A stretch of 64,000 nucleotides of DNA from Denitrobacterium detoxificans (GTDB lineage: Bacteria; Actinomycetota; Coriobacteriia; Coriobacteriales; Eggerthellaceae): positions 434,001 through 498,000 of the forward strand of contig NZ_SUUH01000002.1 in assembly GCF_015062615.1 (NCBI RefSeq), in the 5' to 3' direction. The notes under the pieces are model-generated. The model did no database searches and was not told the DNA's origin. It saw only the letters and a list, made by a program, of their open reading frames with translations. Below are positions 45,488 through 54,448 of this stretch, one piece after another; the first letter of the stretch is position 1, and the number at the start of each line of letters is the position of its first letter. A program made the position numbers and the translations under genes.

Positions 45488-45961
45488 ATGAGGCTGAACG
45501 CGTGCAAATCCACAATTACACACCATACGACGCTCTCTTTCCGCAGCGCAACGCTGTTTGCCTGCCTAAGCGCCGCGGCGCTCATGTGTGCCTTGTTCCT
45601 GGGCGGATGCGGTCCAAAGGGGCACCAGATCGTGTCGCCCACGAAGGAATGCACCAGTTGCCATGGCGAGAAGACCACGTATGGCACCACGGCCCACAAC
45701 GACGCCCTGCACTCCAACAACACGGTTACCGTCTCCACGAAAGCCGATAAGGTTTCCGTCTGCACGCCGTTGTTCACCTCGGCCGACGGAACTGCCTATA
45801 CGCCCATTCTCGATCACGTGGAAAATGTGGAGGGCGGTAAGGTGACGCTCCAGCTCGACGATGGCGTGTGGGCCATTTGCCTCGATAACGGCGATTCTTC
45901 TGTTGGTCAAATCGTGGTTGTAAGCTCCGACGAATCCGATTCGGCCACGATTACGCTATAG
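45488..45961 (+). CDS. Predicted monoheme c-type cytochrome lipoprotein
   Basis: This 157-residue protein has a signal peptide with a long n-region, a lipobox LGGC (lipid Cys41) and a single heme c motif CTSCH (Cys55, Cys58, His59). The rest is a small domain rich in beta strands with no family I can name. It should be anchored outside the cytoplasmic membrane and could accept or relay electrons. A second heme ligand may be one of His62-His90 or a Met that is not obvious. The start ATG at 45488 follows GAGGGGAC. lepA follows after 8 bases. The upstream in-frame extension has no signal-like features. Confidence 0.7.
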   Translation: MRLNACKSTITHHTTLSFRSATLFACLSAAALMCALFLGGCGPKGHQIVSPTKECTSCHGEKTTYGTTAHNDALHSNNTVTVSTKADKVSVCTPLFTSADGTAYTPILDHVENVEGGKVTLQLDDGVWAICLDNGDSSVGQIVVVSSDESDSATITL

Positions 45962-45969
45962 TTCTATGC

Positions 45970-47775
45970 ATGAGCATAGATCCTAATTACATACGAAACT
46001 TCAGCATCATCGCGCATATCGACCACGGCAAGTCCACCATTTCCGACCGCATTCTGGAAATGACGGGCACGGTGGCCCAGCGTGACATGCAGGAGCAGCT
46101 GCTCGATTCCATGGACATCGAGCGCGAACGCGGCATTACCATCAAGAGCCAGGCCGTGCGCGTGGACTATACCGCCGATGACGGGCAGGTCTACCACTTC
46201 AACCTTATCGACACCCCAGGCCACGTGGACTTTACATACGAGGTGTCTCGTAGCCTGGCTGCATGCGAAGGCGCCGTGCTGGTGGTGGACGCCACTCAGG
46301 GCGTGGAAGCGCAAACGGTGGCCAACGCCATGATGGCCATGAATGCCAATCTGGAAATTATCCCGCTGATCAACAAGATCGACCTGCCTTCCGCCGAGCC
46401 GGAACGCGTGCGCGGCGAAATCGAAGACGCGCTGGCCATCCCGGCCGACGACGCGGTGCTTGCCAGTGGCAAGACGGGCGTTGGCGTGCACGACTTGCTG
46501 GAATCGGTGGTCTACAACATTCCCGCGCCTACGGGTGATGCGAACGCACCGCTGCGCGCGCTTATCTTCGACTCGTACTTCGACGCTTACCGTGGCGTGG
46601 TTGCCCTGGTGCGCATCGTCGACGGCACCATGCGCAAGGGCGATCTCATCCGCATGATGGCCACGGGCGCTACCACGCACGTCGAGGAAGTGGGCGTGCG
46701 TCGCCCAGCGGAAGTCGCTGCCGACTCGCTTTCCGTGGGTGAAGTAGGTTACCTGGTCACGGGCCTGAAGGACACGTCCATGGTGAAGGTGGGCGATACC
46801 GTCACGCTCGTATCCGGCGGCGTGGAAGAGCCCCTGCCGGGTTATCGCGATGCGAAGCCCATGGTCTACACGGGTTTGTTCCCCATCGACAGCGATCAGT
46901 ACCCCGATCTGCGCGACGCCCTCGACAAGCTTTCGCTGAACGATCCGGCTCTGCGCTACGAACCCGAAACGAGTCACGCGCTCGGCTTCGGCTTCCGCGT
47001 GGGCTTTTTGGGCCTGCTGCACATGGAGGTCGTGAAGGAGCGCCTGGAGCGCGAGTTCGACCTGGATCTTCTGGCCACTGCGCCCAGCGTGGAATACCAC
47101 GTGTACAAGACGAACGGCGAAATGATCAGCCTTCATTCGCCGCAGGACATGCCCGATCCGGGTGAAATCGAGCATGTGGAAGAGCCGTACCTGAAGGCGA
47201 AAATCCTCATTCCACCCGATTATGTGGGTGCCGTAATGGACCTTACCGTCGCGCGCCGCGGCACGTTCGTCACCATGAACTACCTTTCGCAGCAGACGGT
47301 CGAGATGATCTGGGAGCTTCCGCTTTCCGAGCTCATCCTTGATTACTTCGACAAGCTGAAGAGCAACACGAAGGGCTATGCGTCGCTCGACTACGAGTTC
47401 GACGGCTACAAGCCCAGTCGTCTGGTGAAGCTCGACATCCTGCTTTCGGGCAAACCCGTCGACGCGCTGTCGTTTATCGTGCATCGCGACAAGGCGTATG
47501 ACCGTGGCAAGGTGCTGTGCGACAAGCTGAAGGAAATCATTCCGCGCCAGATGTTCGAGGTGCCCATTCAGGCTGCCGTGGGCGGGCGCGTTTTGGCTCG
47601 CCAGACGGTCAAGGCCAAGCGCAAGGACGTTCTCGCCAAGTGCTATGGTGGCGACATCAGTCGTAAGCGTAAGCTGTTGGAAGCACAGAAGCGCGGTAAG
47701 AAGCGCATGAAGAACATTGGCAGCGTCGAAGTGCCGCAAGAGGCATTCATGGCTATTTTGAAGGTGGATGACTAA
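45970..47775 (+). CDS. lepA: Elongation factor 4 (LepA)
   Basis: This 601-residue ribosome-dependent GTPase shows G1 AHIDHGKST, the RGITIKSQAV switch, DTPGHVDF, NKIDLPSA, an EF-G-like fold without domain IV, and the LepA-specific C-terminal domain with the KGYASLDYEFDGY and GKVLCDKLKEIIPRQMFEVPIQAA blocks. LepA back-translocates or remodels stalled ribosomes, and acts in initiation. The start is ATG at 45970. Its stop overlaps the next gene by one base. Confidence 0.97.
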   Translation: MSIDPNYIRNFSIIAHIDHGKSTISDRILEMTGTVAQRDMQEQLLDSMDIERERGITIKSQAVRVDYTADDGQVYHFNLIDTPGHVDFTYEVSRSLAACEGAVLVVDATQGVEAQTVANAMMAMNANLEIIPLINKIDLPSAEPERVRGEIEDALAIPADDAVLASGKTGVGVHDLLESVVYNIPAPTGDANAPLRALIFDSYFDAYRGVVALVRIVDGTMRKGDLIRMMATGATTHVEEVGVRRPAEVAADSLSVGEVGYLVTGLKDTSMVKVGDTVTLVSGGVEEPLPGYRDAKPMVYTGLFPIDSDQYPDLRDALDKLSLNDPALRYEPETSHALGFGFRVGFLGLLHMEVVKERLEREFDLDLLATAPSVEYHVYKTNGEMISLHSPQDMPDPGEIEHVEEPYLKAKILIPPDYVGAVMDLTVARRGTFVTMNYLSQQTVEMIWELPLSELILDYFDKLKSNTKGYASLDYEFDGYKPSRLVKLDILLSGKPVDALSFIVHRDKAYDRGKVLCDKLKEIIPRQMFEVPIQAAVGGRVLARQTVKAKRKDVLAKCYGGDISRKRKLLEAQKRGKKRMKNIGSVEVPQEAFMAILKVDD

Positions 47776-47969
47776 TGGCGCGCAAGGAACAGTACGATTG
47801 GCTCGACGATCCGTTCGACGAGAAGAAGAACGCCCAGATGAAAGCTGGCATGAGTGGCGGCAGCAAGCTCGCCGTGGTGCTGGGTTGCGTGGGGGTGCTC
47901 GTGGTCCTGCTCGTTCTGGCGGTCTTCATGACGCTTGGCCTTGCCAGCGCCGTTGGCAGCCTTTCCTAG
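47775..47969 (+). CDS. Small single-pass membrane protein
   Basis: This 64-residue protein has a charged N-terminal half (about residues 1-30, rich in Asp, Glu and Lys) and one membrane segment (about 32-58). I do not recognise a family. It overlaps the lepA stop by one base (TAATG) and ends 4 bases before dusB, so it is most likely co-translated with both. The tight spacing makes it a real gene despite its size. Confidence 0.7.
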   Translation: MARKEQYDWLDDPFDEKKNAQMKAGMSGGSKLAVVLGCVGVLVVLLVLAVFMTLGLASAVGSLS

Positions 47970-47973
47970 CGTC

Positions 47974-48951
47974 ATGCCCAGCTATCGCGATTTTCTAAGC
48001 AGTCATCGCGTTATGCTCGCCCCGCTCGCTGGCGTGAGCGATCGCATTATGCGCCAGCTTTGCATCGAGCAGGGCGCGCAACTCACGTTTACCGAAATGG
48101 TAAGCGCGAAGGGCCTTTCGTACGGCAACGAGCGTACGGAGGACCTGCTGGAAATGGCACCCAACGAAGACATCGTAGGCGTGCAGATCTTTGGTCACGA
48201 ACCCGAGGTCATGGCTGGTCAGGCAGCGCGTTTGTGCGAGACGGTGGGGGAGAAGCTTGCCGTTATCGACATCAACATGGGCTGCCCTGTGCGCAAGCTC
48301 GTTACCAAGGGCGACGGCAGCGCCCTCATGAAGAGCCCCGAGTTGGCCGAGCGCATCGTTTCGGCGGTGGTTGCCGCCTCTAGCGTTCCGGTAACCGTGA
48401 AGTTCCGGCGAGGCTACGAAATCGACAACGAAACGGCCCCCGAATTCGCTCGTCGCATGGAGCAGGCGGGCGCGTGTGCCGTTACCGTGCATGGTCGCTA
48501 TGCTGCGCAAATGTACCATGGGCAGGCCGATTGGGGCGTAATCGAGCGCGTGGTGCGTTCCGTTTCCATTCCCGTCGTGGGCAATGGCGACGTGGTTAGC
48601 GGCGCAAGCGCACTTGCCATGATGGAGCAAACGGGCTGCGAAGCCGTGCTCGTGGCGCGGGCGGCGCGGGGCAATCCGTGGGTTTTCGCCGAGATCCGTG
48701 CTGCGTTGGAGGGCCGTCCGGCCCCTGAAGAGCCCACGCCGTTGCAGCGCGTGGAAATGGCGCGCCGACATGCTCATTTGCTCTACGAATGGGAACCGCG
48801 TGCGCTCGTGCGCATGCGCAAACAGGGTAGCTGGTATTGCAAGGGGCTTGATGGTGCCTCTGCCGCACGCGGCATGCTGAACGCCTGCAAGACGATTGAG
48901 GAGTACGATCGAGCCTTCGACCGGCTAGAACAGCATCTGAAGGGTTGCTAG
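47974..48951 (+). CDS. dusB: tRNA-dihydrouridine synthase (DusB type)
   Basis: This 325-residue FMN enzyme reduces uridines in the D loop of tRNA. Its barrel begins with VMLAPLAGVSDRIMRQLC, followed by IDINMGCPVRKLVTKGDGSALM with the active-site Cys, and GNGDVVSG. The C-terminal helical domain follows. The start is ATG at 47974, a short distance after the small membrane protein stop; no strong ribosome-binding site is seen. hemW starts directly after its stop. Confidence 0.93.
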   Translation: MPSYRDFLSSHRVMLAPLAGVSDRIMRQLCIEQGAQLTFTEMVSAKGLSYGNERTEDLLEMAPNEDIVGVQIFGHEPEVMAGQAARLCETVGEKLAVIDINMGCPVRKLVTKGDGSALMKSPELAERIVSAVVAASSVPVTVKFRRGYEIDNETAPEFARRMEQAGACAVTVHGRYAAQMYHGQADWGVIERVVRSVSIPVVGNGDVVSGASALAMMEQTGCEAVLVARAARGNPWVFAEIRAALEGRPAPEEPTPLQRVEMARRHAHLLYEWEPRALVRMRKQGSWYCKGLDGASAARGMLNACKTIEEYDRAFDRLEQHLKGC

Positions 48952-50061
48952 ATGTACGATCCGTACAAAGCGCTCTATATCCACGCGCCCTTCTGCAAGC
49001 AGCGTTGCCGCTATTGCGACTTCGCCACGCAGGCGGTCGACCCAAGCTCTCCGCTCATACGCGAGTACGTCGACCATGTCATCCTGGAAATCCGCCGCGC
49101 CGGCAAGCAGGGGCTTCTCTCCCAGGTGGAAACGGTGTATTTGGGTGGTGGCACGCCTTCGTACATTGGCTTGGGCGCCATTACCGAAATCATGTACATC
49201 CTGGGGCTTTCCATGCACCTTACCGACCAGGTGGAATGCACCATGGAGGCGAACCCCGACAGCCTTACCGAGCGCATGGTGAACGACCTGTGGGCGCTTG
49301 GCGTGAATCGCCTTTCCATTGGCGTGCAGAGCTTCGACGATAGCGTGCTGCGAACGTTGGGGCGCGTCCACGACGCTCAGGCGGCTCGCCGTGCCGTGGA
49401 GATCGCGCATGGCCGATTCAGGAACGTGAGCGTCGACCTCATGTGCGGCATTCCCGGCCAGAGCGCCGAAAGCTTTCGGCAGAGCCTGCATACCGCCATC
49501 GACCTGGGCGTTACGCACGTGAGCGTGTATCCCCTGACTATCGAGCCGGGCACGCCGTTCGATGAGCTCGTTTCGCGTGGCGCTATGCCCGAACCTGACG
49601 ACGACGTCGAAGCCGAGCACATGCGCATTGCCGCCCAGGATCTTTCTCAGGCGGGTTTCGAGCGCTATGAAGTGGCGAATTATGCCAAGCCTGGCTTCCA
49701 GAGCAGGCACAATACCGCCTATTGGACCGGCAAGCCGTATCTGGGCATAGGCCCTTCCGCGGCAACCATGACGCAGAATGCCGAACGACGCATGCGCAAG
49801 CAGGACGACGTGATCACCGACGATCTGGATGCGCGCCAAATGCGCGTGGAGGATGTCATGCTCGGCATGCGCATGAGCAGGGGCGTTTCCGAGCGCACGC
49901 TTTCCCGGGCGTGCGAGCTTGCCCCCGAGCTGCGCGCGGTCATGGAATCTCTGGTTGAACGTGGCCTCGTGCGTCATTGCGACGGCCGCTGGCAGCCCAC
50001 CGAGCGTGGCTGGCTCTGCGGCAACGAACTCTACGGCGCCATCTTCGACGTTGCGCCCTAG
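48952..50061 (+). CDS. hemW: HemW radical SAM heme chaperone
   Basis: This 369-residue radical SAM protein shows YIHAPFCKQRCRYCDFATQ (CxxxCxxC cluster) and the GGGTPSYIGLG block. HemW is annotated as a coproporphyrinogen III oxidase-like protein, but in bacteria it binds heme and delivers it, rather than oxidising coproporphyrinogen. The Cys that HemN has after CxxC, and the HemN HNxxYW motif, should be compared to confirm the class. It starts at ATG 48952, immediately after the dusB stop. It is a likely source of heme delivery for the window's cytochrome. Confidence 0.88.
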   Translation: MYDPYKALYIHAPFCKQRCRYCDFATQAVDPSSPLIREYVDHVILEIRRAGKQGLLSQVETVYLGGGTPSYIGLGAITEIMYILGLSMHLTDQVECTMEANPDSLTERMVNDLWALGVNRLSIGVQSFDDSVLRTLGRVHDAQAARRAVEIAHGRFRNVSVDLMCGIPGQSAESFRQSLHTAIDLGVTHVSVYPLTIEPGTPFDELVSRGAMPEPDDDVEAEHMRIAAQDLSQAGFERYEVANYAKPGFQSRHNTAYWTGKPYLGIGPSAATMTQNAERRMRKQDDVITDDLDARQMRVEDVMLGMRMSRGVSERTLSRACELAPELRAVMESLVERGLVRHCDGRWQPTERGWLCGNELYGAIFDVAP

Positions 50062-50155
50062 CGTCACCCGTTCGTTTCCTCGTCGCCCATTTACTTCTCA
50101 TTTCACGCGTTTTGCCCATTCACACGTGGGTTCACTGTGACAGATTGGTGTCGTT

Positions 50156-50185
50156 TTAGCACTTGAAGGGCGCGGCTGCTAGAAT
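50156..50185 (+). promoter_or_regulatory. hrcA promoter with a degenerate CIRCE operator
   Basis: TTAGCACTT (50156-50164) and GGCTGCTAG (50174-50182), 9 bases apart, resemble the HrcA-binding CIRCE (TTAGCACTC-N9-GAGTGCTAA). The left half matches 8 of 9 bases, the right half 6 of 9. The promoter elements TTAGCA (50156-50161) and TAGAAT (50180-50185), 18 bases apart, coincide with the two halves, so HrcA binding would block transcription. This fits autoregulation, but the right half is weak. Confidence 0.65.
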
Positions 50186-50203
50186 GCTCTGGTGGTATCG
50201 AAC

Positions 50204-50228
50204 AGCCCGCCTTCAGGTGGGCTTTTTC
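50204..50228 (+). terminator. Intrinsic terminator in the hrcA leader
   Basis: AGCCCGCC (50204-50211) pairs with GGTGGGCT (50216-50223), with one G-U pair, around a TTCA loop, followed by TTTTC. It lies just downstream of the predicted transcription start (about 50191) and 29 bases before the hrcA start. It could be an attenuator within the heat-shock leader rather than the end of hemW. Confidence 0.6.
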
Positions 50229-50256
50229 AAACGGCCGATTACGCGAAAGGAGGGCC

Positions 50257-51267
50257 ATGCTTTCGGATAGACGACAGCGCGTTCTAGCTGCGCTTATTGA
50301 GGAATACGTTTCCCGAGCGCTGCCCGTTGGCTCGCGTACGCTGGTCGAAAACCACAACCTCGGCGTCAGCTCGGCCACGGTTCGCAACGAGCTTTCGGTT
50401 CTAGAAGACGACGGCTACATTACGCAGCCGCATACCTCGGCAGGGCGCATTCCCACCGATATCGGCTACCGGTCCTTCGTTGACGACCTGTTGAAGACCC
50501 AGTTTGCGGGCCAGGAACTCGACGAAGACGCGCGCCGCGCTGCAGAAAGCCTGCGCGATAGCGCATCCGAGCTCGACGACCTTATCGAAAAGACCACCGC
50601 GGCGCTTGCTCGCTTCACGAATAACCTCACCATCGTGCTTCCGCCCAGCACCCTGCGGCTCGACATCAAGCAGATCACGTTCGTCTCCCTTACGCCCAAT
50701 CGCGTGCTTGCCATCATCGTCACCGAAGATGGTCAGGTTTTGAACAGGCATATCGAGTTCGTCGACGAGGTCGATTCCCTCGATTTGGCGCACGCCCAGG
50801 AAGTGCTCAACCGCGTGTTTGCGGGCAGGGGGCTTGCGGAAATCCGCGCCGATTTCGACGAGGAAACCGCCGAGCTGCTCCATTCGCCGCTCGTATCCGT
50901 GCTGTTCGAGGAAGTGCTCGCGTGCTTGCGCGAGGGTGATACGGGCCATGCGCGCCGTTTGGGGCTTTCCACCATGGTCAAGCAGCCCGAATTCGAACGT
51001 GCGCAGAACCTCATGCCCGTGCTCGAGGTTCTGGAAGACGATACCGTGCTCATGCAAATTCTGAAGGATTCGCCTGCCGATTCCACGTCTGTGCGCATTG
51101 GGCATGAAAACGCGCCGTCGCAGCTTTCGGGAGTGTCGGTTATCGCCGGGCGCTACGGCCGCGGAGCTAGCGAAGGCGTGGTGGCGGTCATTGGCCCTAC
51201 AAGAATGGATTATGCCCAGGTCATTCGCGCGGTAAACGTTGCGCGACGCGCCCTGGGAGACGAATAG
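50257..51267 (+). CDS. hrcA: Heat-inducible transcription repressor HrcA
   Basis: This 336-residue protein has the N-terminal winged helix (LSDRRQRVLAALIEEYVS and SSATVRNELSVLEDDGYITQPHTSAGRIPTDIGYR), a GAF-like middle domain and a C-terminal domain ending in GPTRMDYAQVIRAVNV. HrcA binds CIRCE sites and represses groE/dnaK-type genes until GroEL is titrated by misfolded protein. The start is ATG at 50257 after AAAGGAGGG. No dnaK or groEL is in this window. Confidence 0.96.
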   Translation: MLSDRRQRVLAALIEEYVSRALPVGSRTLVENHNLGVSSATVRNELSVLEDDGYITQPHTSAGRIPTDIGYRSFVDDLLKTQFAGQELDEDARRAAESLRDSASELDDLIEKTTAALARFTNNLTIVLPPSTLRLDIKQITFVSLTPNRVLAIIVTEDGQVLNRHIEFVDEVDSLDLAHAQEVLNRVFAGRGLAEIRADFDEETAELLHSPLVSVLFEEVLACLREGDTGHARRLGLSTMVKQPEFERAQNLMPVLEVLEDDTVLMQILKDSPADSTSVRIGHENAPSQLSGVSVIAGRYGRGASEGVVAVIGPTRMDYAQVIRAVNVARRALGDE

Positions 51268-51311
51268 CTCAACAGCGTTCGTAGCGTCAAGAAAGGAAAG
51301 GCAACAGCTTT

Positions 51312-52439
51312 ATGGCAAGGGATCTCTACGAGGTACTCGGCGTCGAGAAGACGGCGACGGACGATGAGATTAAGAAGGCTTTTCGACGTAAGGCGCGCCA
51401 GCTTCACCCCGACGTGAACAAGGCGGAAGATGCCGAAGAACAGTTCAAGGAACTCAACGAGGCGTACGATGTCCTTTCCGACGCTAACAAGCGCGCTCAG
51501 TACGATCGCTTTGGCACCATCCCCGGCGCCAGTGGCGGTGGCCAGCCCTACGTGGACTTCGACGATATCTTTGGCGGCGGCTTTGGCATGGGCGATCTGT
51601 TCAGCAGCTTCTTCGGAGGCGGCATGGGCGGTGGCGGCGCGCGCGTGCGCCGCGAGGGCCGCGACATGGGCGTGGGCCTGCGCCTTACGCTCGAGGAAGT
51701 GGCTGCGGGCGTAAAGAAGGAAATCATCTACGACCGTCTTGCTCCGTGCCCCGAGTGCGATGGCAGTGGCCTGGGCGAAAACGGCAAGGAAGTCACGTGC
51801 CCCGAATGCCATGGCCAGGGCCGTGTGGTTACCGTGCAGCGCACCTTCCTGGGCGACATGCAGACGGCCACCACGTGCCCCACGTGCGGTGGCACGGGCC
51901 AGACCATCGAGAACCCCTGCTCCGAGTGCGATGGCCAGGGTCGCGTTCCCGACCGCCAGCGCGTTTCCGTGGAAGTGCCTGTGGGCATTCGCGATGGCCA
52001 GCAGCTGCGTCTTTCCGGCTACGGCGAGGCGGGCATGCGCGGCGCTGCTGCAGGCGACCTTATCGTCACGTGTCGCATCATGCCGCATGATTTCTTCCAG
52101 CGCGATGGCGACAACCTGCATACGCGCGTTAACGTTTCCATCGTTCAGGCGTGCCTGGGTGCCGACATCGAGGTCGAGGGCATCATGGAAGACGAGAAGG
52201 TTACCGTGTCCATTCCGGCTGGTTGCCAGAACGAGCAGGTGGTCCGCGTGCGCGGCTATGGTATGCCGCGCTTCAAGAGCGATGCTCGTGGCGATCTATT
52301 TACTCATGTCAGTGTGGTTGTTCCCAAGAAGCTTTCCAAGCGCGAGCGCGAGCTTCTGGAAGAGCTGGCGAAGGAAATGGGCGAGGAGTACGCTGAAGAA
52401 CGCACGCCCTTCCAGAAGATTAAAGATGCGTTCAACTAG
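51312..52439 (+). CDS. dnaJ: Chaperone DnaJ
   Basis: This 375-residue type A J-protein has an N-terminal J domain with HPD, a Gly/Phe-like region, four CxxCxGxG zinc repeats (CPECDGSG, CPECHGQG, CPTCGGTG, CSECDGQG) and the C-terminal substrate-binding domains. It stimulates DnaK ATPase and holds unfolded proteins. It follows hrcA, a position typical for a heat-shock pair without grpE and dnaK. The start is ATG at 51312. A second dnaJ elsewhere is likely, because the dnaK operon is not here. Confidence 0.95.
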   Translation: MARDLYEVLGVEKTATDDEIKKAFRRKARQLHPDVNKAEDAEEQFKELNEAYDVLSDANKRAQYDRFGTIPGASGGGQPYVDFDDIFGGGFGMGDLFSSFFGGGMGGGGARVRREGRDMGVGLRLTLEEVAAGVKKEIIYDRLAPCPECDGSGLGENGKEVTCPECHGQGRVVTVQRTFLGDMQTATTCPTCGGTGQTIENPCSECDGQGRVPDRQRVSVEVPVGIRDGQQLRLSGYGEAGMRGAAAGDLIVTCRIMPHDFFQRDGDNLHTRVNVSIVQACLGADIEVEGIMEDEKVTVSIPAGCQNEQVVRVRGYGMPRFKSDARGDLFTHVSVVVPKKLSKRERELLEELAKEMGEEYAEERTPFQKIKDAFN

Positions 52440-52445
52440 GGTCCC

Positions 52446-53225
52446 ATGAGTCTGCCCCGGTTTTTCCTGGACGACCAGGTACTTTCATCCGAAACCGAAG
52501 CGGTGTTTCCGCTTCGGTTGTTCGCTGAGGATGCCAAGCACGCACGCGTGCTGCGCTTGGCTCCTGGCGAGCATATTGCCGTCATCGATGCCACGCAAGA
52601 TTACTTCGAATGCGAGATCATCCAGGCGGGCGATCCGTTTACCGTGCGCATTGCCGCGCACGAGCATGCTTCCGTTACCGGTCCGCAGGTCGTGCTTTTG
52701 CAGGGCCTCGCCAAGGCCGACAAGATGGAGACGGTCATCCGTCATGCCACCGAGATTGGCGTTTCTGCATTCATCCCGCTCGCGTGCGACCGCAGCGTCG
52801 TAAAGCTCGACGCCAAGAAGGAGCAGAAGCGCCTTGCCCGCTGGCGGTCCATTGCCAAGAGCGCCGCCATGCAGTCGGGGCAGATGCGCATTCCCGAAAT
52901 ACACGAACCGGCTACGGTGAAGCAGGCAGCCGAGGCACTTTCGGGCGCTACGGCGGTTATCGTGTGCTGGGAGGAAGCGCGCGAGGGTGGCATACGGGCT
53001 GCCATCGAGCGCGGCATGGCGCATAACATGTGCAGTCGCAACGACGCGCGCATTGCCGTGGTGGTGGGTCCCGAAGGTGGGCTTACCGAAGCGGAAGTGC
53101 AGCTGTTCCACGAGCATAACCGGTGCGCAAGCACCGTCACGCTGGGCTCGAGCATCTTGCGTACCGAAACCGCTGGCATCGTTGCGCCTGCCCTGGTTAT
53201 CTACGAGCTGGGCGGTCTTCAGTGA
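52446..53225 (+). CDS. rsmE: 16S rRNA (uracil-1498-N3)-methyltransferase RsmE
   Basis: This 259-residue SPOUT-class protein has the N-terminal PUA-like part (RFFLDDQVLSSE and following) and the knotted methyltransferase with VVVGPEGGLTEAEVQLF, then TLGSSILRTETAG. It methylates U1498 of 16S rRNA. The start is ATG at 52446 after the dnaJ stop, and the end overlaps mtaB by 4 bases. The dnaJ-rsmE-mtaB order is a conserved Gram-positive cluster. Confidence 0.94.
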   Translation: MSLPRFFLDDQVLSSETEAVFPLRLFAEDAKHARVLRLAPGEHIAVIDATQDYFECEIIQAGDPFTVRIAAHEHASVTGPQVVLLQGLAKADKMETVIRHATEIGVSAFIPLACDRSVVKLDAKKEQKRLARWRSIAKSAAMQSGQMRIPEIHEPATVKQAAEALSGATAVIVCWEEAREGGIRAAIERGMAHNMCSRNDARIAVVVGPEGGLTEAEVQLFHEHNRCASTVTLGSSILRTETAGIVAPALVIYELGGLQ

Positions 53226-54448
53226 GGGCGCGCATCGTTAACCTAGGCTGCAAGGTCAATCGCGTTGAGTCCGATGCCTTCGCAGCCGATCTTCGCTCGT
53301 TTGGGTTTTCCCTTATCGACGGCGATCCGGAATGCGTCATCGTGAACACGTGCACCGTTACGGGTGAGGCCGAAAAGAAGACGCGCAAGGCCGTGCGCCG
53401 CGAATTGCGCGATTATCCCAATGCCAACGTAATCGTGACCGGGTGCGCGGCTGCCATAGACGCGAATGAATTCGCCTCCATGAGTGAACGCGTTATCGTT
53501 GTCCCGAAGAACCAGGTCGTCGATGTGTGCTTGGAATGCTGCGGCCTTTCGCGCGAATCCATCGTTCCTGCCGCATCCGACGTGCGCTTCGGCGAGGGCT
53601 TCCCCTCGCGCGTGGGGTTGAAGATTCAGGATGGCTGCAACAATGCCTGTACGTACTGCATCGTGCACGTAGCCCGTGGTCGTGCGTGGTCGGTGCCGCT
53701 TCGGGAATGCGTGGAAGAGGCCCGCAAGCTCGCCGAGGCTGGTGCGCGGGAAATCGTGCTCACGGGTATTAACCTTGGCACATACCGCGATGGGGACGCC
53801 ACGTTGGCAACCGTCGTGCGCACCTTGCGAGAACAGGTGCCCAGCGTGCGCATTCGCATTTCGAGCGTCGAGCCGCGCGATGTGACCGACGATCTGCTGC
53901 AGGCCATTGCGCAAGCCGACGGCATGGTATGTCGCCATTTGCATCTTCCCCTGCAATCGGGCAGTACGCGGGTTCTGCGCCAGATGGCGCGCCCGTATTC
54001 TGCCGAACGTTTCCTTGGCATCGTGGAACGTGCGCACCAGGCCATACCTGGGCTTTCGCTGTCTACCGACATCATCGTGGGATTTCCTGGGGAAACCGAC
54101 GAGGATTTCCAGGAGACGATGCGCGTGGCGCGCCTGTGCCAGTTCAGCAAGATTCACGTATTCCGCTATTCGCGACGCGTGGGTACGCCCGCTGCGGAAC
54201 GCGACGACCAGGTCGACCCCATTATCGCCGCGCAGCGTGCCGATGAGCTTGCGCGCTTGGGCGACGAATTGCGCATGCAGGAAGCCCGCAAGCGCCTGGG
54301 CAGCCGCGAACTTGTGCTCGTGGAGCAAAACGGTCTTGGCACCACGGAATCGTATTACCAGGTGAAATTAGATGGTTCTTTTCCCGATAGCGGTCTAGTA
54401 TCCTGTGAATTGCAAACCGTCGACGAGAATGGTGTATTCAGCGTATGA
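53222..54448 (+). CDS. mtaB: tRNA t6A37 methylthiotransferase MtaB
   Basis: This 408-residue radical SAM enzyme adds a methylthio group to t6A37. It shows the UPF0004 N-terminal Cys residues (NLGCKVNRVES, VNTCTVT, VTGCAA), the radical SAM cluster GCNNACTYCIV and a C-terminal TRAM-like segment. Start is GTG at 53222, overlapping the rsmE stop; the longer frame upstream is rejected as part of rsmE. It ends inside the phoH start codon. Confidence 0.93.
   Translation: MRARIVNLGCKVNRVESDAFAADLRSFGFSLIDGDPECVIVNTCTVTGEAEKKTRKAVRRELRDYPNANVIVTGCAAAIDANEFASMSERVIVVPKNQVVDVCLECCGLSRESIVPAASDVRFGEGFPSRVGLKIQDGCNNACTYCIVHVARGRAWSVPLRECVEEARKLAEAGAREIVLTGINLGTYRDGDATLATVVRTLREQVPSVRIRISSVEPRDVTDDLLQAIAQADGMVCRHLHLPLQSGSTRVLRQMARPYSAERFLGIVERAHQAIPGLSLSTDIIVGFPGETDEDFQETMRVARLCQFSKIHVFRYSRRVGTPAAERDDQVDPIIAAQRADELARLGDELRMQEARKRLGSRELVLVEQNGLGTTESYYQVKLDGSFPDSGLVSCELQTVDENGVFSV

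Noticed and set aside
45964..47739. Minus-strand open frame of 591 codons opposite lepA
   Set aside because: Shadow of lepA in a high-GC genome; no motif or start context.
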